A stretch of 64,000 nt of DNA. It comes from Dryobates pubescens. Taxonomy: Eukaryota; Chordata; Aves; Piciformes; Picidae. The stretch lies in NCBI RefSeq assembly GCF_014839835.1, contig NC_071646.1, positions 7,929,487 to 7,993,486 on the forward strand. The letters are read 5' to 3'. Below the pieces are notes generated by a model that saw nothing but the letters and a program-made list of their open reading frames with translations, made no database searches and had not been told where the DNA came from. Position numbers and translations under genes: made by a program. The stretch's first letter is position 1. Every line of letters starts with the position of its first letter. This document shows positions 58,801 through 64,000 of this stretch, one piece after another.

Positions 58801-61800
58801 GAACAAGTTCTGAACCAGGAGGCTGCTGGAACACTGCAGCAGGCTGCCCAGGGTTGGGGCCCATCCCTGGAGATATTCCAGGTGAGGCTGGACAGGGCTC
58901 TGGGCAGCCTGATCCAGTGGAGGATGTCCCTGCTGAGTGCAGGGGGTTGGGCTGGGTGAGCTCTGGGGGTCCCTTCCAGCCCAGAGCATTCTGTGATTCT
59001 CTGAGTTGGAAGTGACCTCTGGAGGTCATCCAACCCCCTGCCAAGGCAGAGTCACCCAGGGCAGGTCACCCAGGAACACACCCAGGTCAGCAGGACAGAT
59101 GGACTGGAACTAAAGAGCAGGAGGGAGTGCAGCTGCTGGCTGAGCTGTCCGTGGCTGGGGCTGTCAGCAGCACAGAATGGCAGCAAGAATGAACAGCAGC
59201 AATGAGCCCTGGGGGCAAGAGGCCAAGGGGCTCCTGGGCTGCATTCAGCAGAGTGTGGCCAGCAGGGCCAGGGAGCTTCTGCTCCCCCTCTGCTCTGCCC
59301 TGCTGAGACCTCACCTGGAACATTGCATCCAGCTCTGGGCTCCCCAGCTCAGGAGGGACAGGGACCTGCTGGAGAGGGTCAAAGGGAGGCTGCAAGGATG
59401 CTGAAGGGACCTTGAGCACTGCCTGGGGAGGAGAGGCTGAGAGCCCTGGGGCTGTTCAGTCTGCAGAGGAGAAGGCTGAGAGGGAGCTGATCAATGCCTA
59501 TCAATAGCTGAGGGCTGGGGGTCAGGAAGGAAGGGACAGGACCAGGCTCTGCTCACTGTGCCCTGGGATAGGACAAGAGGCAATGGATGGAAACTGCAGC
59601 ACAGGAGGTTGCAGCTCAGCATGAGGAGGAACTTCTGCACTGGGAGGCTCCCAGAGCCCTGGAGCAGGCTGCCCAGGGGGGTTGTGGAGTCTCCTGCTCT
59701 GGAGCCTTTCCAGCCCTGTCTGGATGTGTTCTGTGTGCCCTGTGCTGGATTCTCTGCTCCTGCTCTGGCAGGGGCTTGGACTGGAAGATCTCCAGAGGTC
59801 CCTTCCAACCCCTGACCTCTGTGACCTGTGAAAAGCTTGGACCAAGGAATGTCCTAGGGTACAGCTCTGTTCCAGATCTCAGTGCTCCAGGTCACAGCCC
59901 TGAGGAAGGGACCATTGACAGAGCCCTGGGCAAAGCTGTCCCCATCCTCCAGCTTCCTGGAGATCCATGGCAGGGCCTGCAGGCTGCCTCTGACACAGCA
60001 AACCCCAGGGGCTTCCTCCTGTGTTTGAAGGCTGGGGTCCTCCTGGGTCTGGAAAGCAACCAAGTTCTAAATCCAATCCTTTCCTGGCAGCTGGGAAATG
60101 CTCTCCAGCCCACACTTCACAGCAAGAGGCCTCTCACAGCAGTGATGTTTAGCATTTGAATGATTTCATATCTAAAGCTTGGGGGCTTGGTGCCACTGCA
60201 GGAAAGCTGAAATGCTTCAGGAACAGAGAGCAGCCTGAACTGGTACCCAGCACTGCTGCCTCCAAAGAACACAGCTCCAGAGGAGCAGCAGGCAGTGCTG
60301 CCTGGGCTGACTGCAAAGGGCACTTAGGGCAAGGGCAAGAACAGAAGCAGCTTCAGAAGGGCTCCAGAAGAGCCTCTAAGTGCAGCAGAGCCACTCCAGT
60401 GAGAGCCACAGAGCTGTGCAGCACTGAGCCACAGGTGGCTGAGCAGGGCCACAGCTGCTGGGCAGCACAGCCAGGAAGGGCTGGGGCAGGTGGCCTGAGG
60501 TGCAGAGCACACAGGAGCTGCAGGAGCTCCACAGGGACTCCTTGGAGAAAGGAGGAGAGCTGAGACAGGAAGATGCTTCAAAAGGAGGATGGAAGGTGTG
60601 CTCTTCTCCAAGGTGCAGCTGCCAAAGCTAAAGCTCAGCTCAATGGCAAGGGGCTGGCAGGGGATAACCAATCTGCTTCATTACCATCCTTCAAGTCATT
60701 AGCTAAGGCTGCTGCAGTGTGACCCTGCTCTGGCAGTGCTGCTCTGCTCTCCTGCTGCCCCCAGGGCTGAGCTGAGGAGAGGAGCAGCCTGCAGGAGCCT
60801 TTGCAGTGCCCTTGCAGCTGACTTAGCAGTGTCCCAATGTCTTGCACCATGGGCTGCACTCTGTGCTTCCAGGCCAGGCATAGAGTCCCTCTCCCTCCCT
60901 GTCACCTACACACACCTTAGTATGGGGTGGGGACACCAGGCCCTTGGGAGTTCAGTCAGCATGTCCTAAATTCCCCCTTCTCAAAGCCAAAGCAGCTGCA
61001 GGGGTAAGGCTCCAGCCCCAGGGCAGAGCAAGCCAGCAGTGGCTGCTTCCCCAGCACAGCCCAATCCCCTCTGAGCTCTATGGGCTCTCACCTGAGCGCT
61101 TGGTGGCCATGGGGGTGACATTTGTCCAGTGTCCTGTGTGGGGATCATACCTCTCCACAGAGTTCAGAATGTTCAGCCCATCATAGCCACCTGAAACAAA
61201 GCACAGGAGCAAGCCTTGGGACTTCTGGAACACAGCTGCTGTGCAGAGCAGGCACAGCCTGGCTCAGCCCTAGCACAGCCTGGCTCAGCCCTAGCACAGC
61301 CTGGCTCAGCCCTAGCACAGCCTGGCTCAGCCCTAGCACAGCCTGGCTCAGCAGCTGGCAGCACACAGAGCATCTCTGCAGCAAGCTGAGCCAGAGCAAG
61401 CTCTGCCCCTGCACTGCCCAGGCCATCCCCTCTGCAAACCAGCACAGCCAGGCTGGCACAGCACTGCTGCACACAGCTGATGCCCATCTTGTGCTGCCCT
61501 GCTAAAGCAGCTGTGCAGCTCCCAGCCCTGGCACTGGCTCAGGCTGTGTGCTGCAGCCCAGCTGATGCTAAGAAGCCACAAGTGTGGGCTGGGAGGTCTC
61601 AGAGCTGTTTCATGAGAGGATGCCAGGAAACCTCATTGTGCAGCTGCAGCAGAGCAGTGTGCTGGCATCTGCCCTGGGAGATGAGTGAGGAAGAGGACTT
61701 TGGCAGATGGAAGTGAAACCCTCAGACCATCTGTGAGTGCCCAGAACAGGACTGCAGCAGATGTGGGCACAGTGCTGTGCTGTTCTTCTCTGGGCCCCAG

Positions 61801-62344
61801 AAGGTGCATCTCCAGAACAAGCTCACTGAAGCCTTCAGTGATTGGCCTGGGGCTGTGAGATGAGTGCTAGAGGAGGGACCTGGGAGGGCTCAGGAGATGT
61901 TTCTGGAGCCAGCAGAGGCAGCCTCTGCCCTGCAGCTACCTGCCTCACCTCTGGGGTGTTTCAGCACTGCCCAGTCCCCACAGAGCTCATCCCTGCTGCT
62001 TCAGCCATGCCCCCACCGCTGGCTGATCTGCCCAGCTCGCTCCTGGCAGCACTCCCTGCAGCAGCTCCAGCCCAAGCCGTGGTGGTGGCAGTGGTGCCCA
62101 GTGCCCGCTGAGGTTAAGCTCCTAACCTGGATGTGAAAGGGTTGGCTGTCCCTGCAGAGTGCCCAGAGGTGCCAGGGGTACCTACCAAGGCAGTAGATGA
62201 CTCCATTGGCCACCACCAGCCCTGCTCCTTCCCGTGCTGTCTGCATGTCCCCCAGCATGCTCCACTGGTCGATGTTGGGGTCGTACCGCTCCATGCTGGT
62301 GTGCCGCCGGCTGCCGTCGAAGCCTCCGGAGACGTAGATCATGT
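55829..62344 (-). CDS. KLHL12: KLHL12, C-terminal kelch region, last four coding exons (partial gene)
   Basis: Substrate adaptor of a CUL3 E3 ubiquitin ligase; the family member is known for SEC31 monoubiquitination in large COPII coats and for Dishevelled turnover. Exons on the minus strand are 62344-62186, 61190-61092, 57015-56829 and 55955-55829 (159, 99, 187, 127 nt). All have AG acceptors and GT donors (the last exon ends in TGA), and the phases join cleanly. Together they encode about 189 residues corresponding to human 380-568: [20 protein letters not shown], then [39 protein letters not shown] and [19 protein letters not shown], each a kelch blade with its Gly-Gly (or Ala-Gly) pair, ending VCVLREK. 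The close match to human makes the identification secure. The BTB, BACK and first kelch exons are upstream, beyond position 64,000; nothing resembling them is present in 62,345-64,000. Confidence 0.96.
57125..57616. repeat. CTG/CAG-rich degenerate repeat in a KLHL12 intron
   Basis: About 490 bp of interleaved GCTGCTGCCTGCT, GCCGGCTGCTGCTGCC and GTCGGCTGCTGC units (CAG-type on the transcribed strand). It ends about 110 nt upstream of the 3' splice site of the exon at 57015. It gives long open frames (Gln/Ala/Ser-rich in one direction, Leu/Cys/Ala-rich in the other) that come from composition and are not genes. Confidence 0.93.
57775..57945. repeat. 30-bp minisatellite, about 5.5 copies
   Basis: Unit CTCCCTGGGCTCACCCAGCC followed by CCTGCTGCTG, with a strict 30-bp period from 57781. 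It lies in the same KLHL12 intron as the CTG-rich repeat. Copies are nearly identical, suggesting recent expansion. Confidence 0.92.
58672..59002 (+). mobile_element. CR1 LINE 3' fragment (KLHL12 intron)
   Basis: CTTCCAGTACCTGAAGGGCC to AGCCCAGAGCATTCTGTGAT. Followed directly by an inverted CR1 end. Confidence 0.9.
59003..59098 (-). mobile_element. CR1 LINE 3' end, inverted, abutting the previous copy
   Basis: GAGTTGGAAGTGACCTCTGG then GGTCATCCAACCCCCTGCCA. The two CR1 ends meet tail to tail. Confidence 0.75.
59190..59832 (+). mobile_element. CR1 LINE, about 0.64 kb (KLHL12 intron)
   Basis: AATGAGCCCTGGGGGCAAGA to GGTCCCTTCCAACCCCTGAC; close relative of 47,565. Confidence 0.92.
61252..61352. 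repeat. 21-bp minisatellite, about 5 copies
   Basis: Unit GGCTCAGCCCTAGCACAGCCT repeats at 61261, 61282, 61303 and onward. It starts about 60 bp upstream (on the minus strand) of the KLHL12 exon at 61190, inside the intron. Confidence 0.9.
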
Positions 62345-62714
62345 CTGCAGGGAGACACAGCCTGCACTCAGCCAGCCAGGCCCCAGGAGCAAGAAGGCTC
62401 CCACAGGAGGGGCAAACCTACACCATGGGCTGCAAGACACAGGAGCTGCCATGGACCGTGGCTGCCTGCGTTCACCCCCACAGACCCCCCCCAGCAGCCC
62501 TGCTGGCCCTCAGCTCTGCTGCCTGCTGAGGTCAAAGAGAACTTGCACACCCCAGGTCTTCTTCCCATGCTGCAGAGCCTGAACCACTGCCATGGCCAAA
62601 CCCTGCCTGTCAGCAGCCTCACATCAGCACCAGCCCAGGGCAGATGCTTACAGGGCCCAAACACACAGGCGGCAAAAGGGAAGAAACCCAAAAGACAGAC
62701 CTGGGGCAGCAAGG

Positions 62715-63345
62715 GACAGGTTGAATATGAGCCAGCAGTGCCCAGGTGGCCAAGAGAGCCAAAGGCCTCCTGGCTGGGATCAGCAATGCTGTGCCCAGCA
62801 GGAGCAGGGAGGGGATTGTCCCTCTGTGCCTGGCACTGCTGAGCCCACACCTGGAGAGCTGTGTCCAGCTCTGGGCACCTCCACACAAGAGGGAGGTGGA
62901 GGTGCTGGAGCCAGGGCAGAGGAGGGCAAGGAAGGGAAGGGCCTGGAGAGTAAATCTTGTGAGGAGCAACTGAAGGAGCTGGGGATGGTTAGTGTGAGGA
63001 AGAGGAGGCTGAGGGGAGACCTCACTGCTCTCTGCAGCTGCCTGGAAGGAGGCTGTGGAGAGGTTGGTGCTGGTCTCTTCTCACAGGTCATCAGTGACAG
63101 AAGAAGAGGCAATGGCCTCAAGCTGCAGCAGGGCAGGGCTAGGCTGGACATCAGGAGTGCTCAGACACTGGCACAGGCTGCCCAGGGAGGTGGAGTCCCC
63201 AACCCTGGAGGTGTTTGAGGGTCGTTTGGATGTGGTGCCTGGGGGTATGGCTCAGGGGTGAACCCTGCAGAGCAGGGTCAGTGGTTGGACTTGGTGGCCC
63301 CAGGGGTCCTTTCCAAGCTGAATGACTCTGTGATTCTGTGATCAT
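62715..63345 (+). mobile_element. CR1 LINE, about 0.63 kb (KLHL12 intron)
   Basis: ATGAGCCAGCAGTGCCCAGG to AATGACTCTGTGATTCTGTG. Antisense to KLHL12, 5'-truncated. Confidence 0.9.
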
Positions 63346-64000
63346 GGGACAGGCCTGGGCCACCAAGGGACTGCTCTTATCTTGGGAACCCAATTCAGGC
63401 AGTACCTTCCCAAAGCTGACAGCCTCCAAGCAGAGCTCCACTCCCACAGCTGCACAGTCTGGCTGGGCAACAGCTAACCACTGTTACTTATTAAGAAGAT
63501 ATTCTACCACAGGCACTGCAGCACAGACTCCTCACTGCAGTCTCTGCTGTTCTAATGGCCGCAAAACTTCTCTCACCTCCACCCCAACTCTTTCCTGGAC
63601 TGCTCACAACCACACTCAATTCTTACCCTGCCCACTTCCCTCTCGTGCCAAGCTATGCTCGTAGAGAACAGCCCTGTCCCCTCCTGCCCTCTGCTCTGCC
63701 AGCATGAGCAAGCTGATGCGTTCTGCTGTGCTCAGTGGCTTCCTTCCTTCAGGCCTGCCCCAGGAACCCTTCTCTGCAGGTGCTCATTTCAGCCTCTCCC
63801 CAGTGCTGCACTCAGTGCCCTGTGCTCAGTCCTTGCCCCGAGAGCTTCCCCCTCCGCAGCCCCTCTCCCCCCTCTGTTGGGGTGCAGCAGAGGCAGAGCT
63901 CCTCTCAGGGTGCCTGTGGGAGCTTTCCATCCCCGGCCCCCGCCGCTGAGCAGGCAGAATGCCTCAGGCTGCCCTCCCCGCTCGGGGCCATCCCACACGG

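Overview
This is a 64-kb piece of a bird nuclear genome. Three protein-coding genes can be read, all on the minus strand, in a background dense with 5'-truncated CR1 LINEs (more than 40 recognisable fragments) and tandem repeats. CR1 and the protein sequences point to a bird. The CR1 density is far above what I would expect in a chicken-like genome and would suit a repeat-rich lineage such as Piciformes (woodpeckers and relatives), but that is inference.

Layout from left to right. 1-19,600: no convincing gene; CR1 fragments of both orientations, three minisatellites and a CpG-rich sliver at the left edge. 19,600-31,050: a complete five-exon alpha-tubulin gene that can be spliced from start to stop into 449 residues. 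It has a TATA/CCAAT promoter in a CpG island and a poly(A) signal just after the stop. 31,050-49,400: non-coding, with CR1 copies (one nested inside another) and short tandem repeats. 49,400-52,250: RABIF (MSS4), two coding exons, with a GC-rich minisatellite in its intron and a 19-bp array 3' of the coding sequence. 54,500-64,000: the last four coding exons and 3' UTR of KLHL12; its upstream exons lie beyond the right edge. RABIF and KLHL12 lie next to each other in the same orientation in human (1q32), so that part is a conserved linkage block. The alpha-tubulin gene is not part of that human neighbourhood.

The three genes have no obvious joint function: tubulin is a cytoskeletal subunit, RABIF a Rab guanine-nucleotide release factor/chaperone, and KLHL12 a CUL3 substrate adaptor acting on COPII and Wnt signalling. 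The most interesting material is in the tubulin gene. It has arginine instead of lysine at position 40 (the luminal acetylation site), a GC-AG last intron, a tandemly repeated exon 2 splice-donor junction, and an exon 3 whose base composition differs from the other exons. No CRISPR, prokaryotic operon, RNA gene, retroviral element or previously undescribed system was found.
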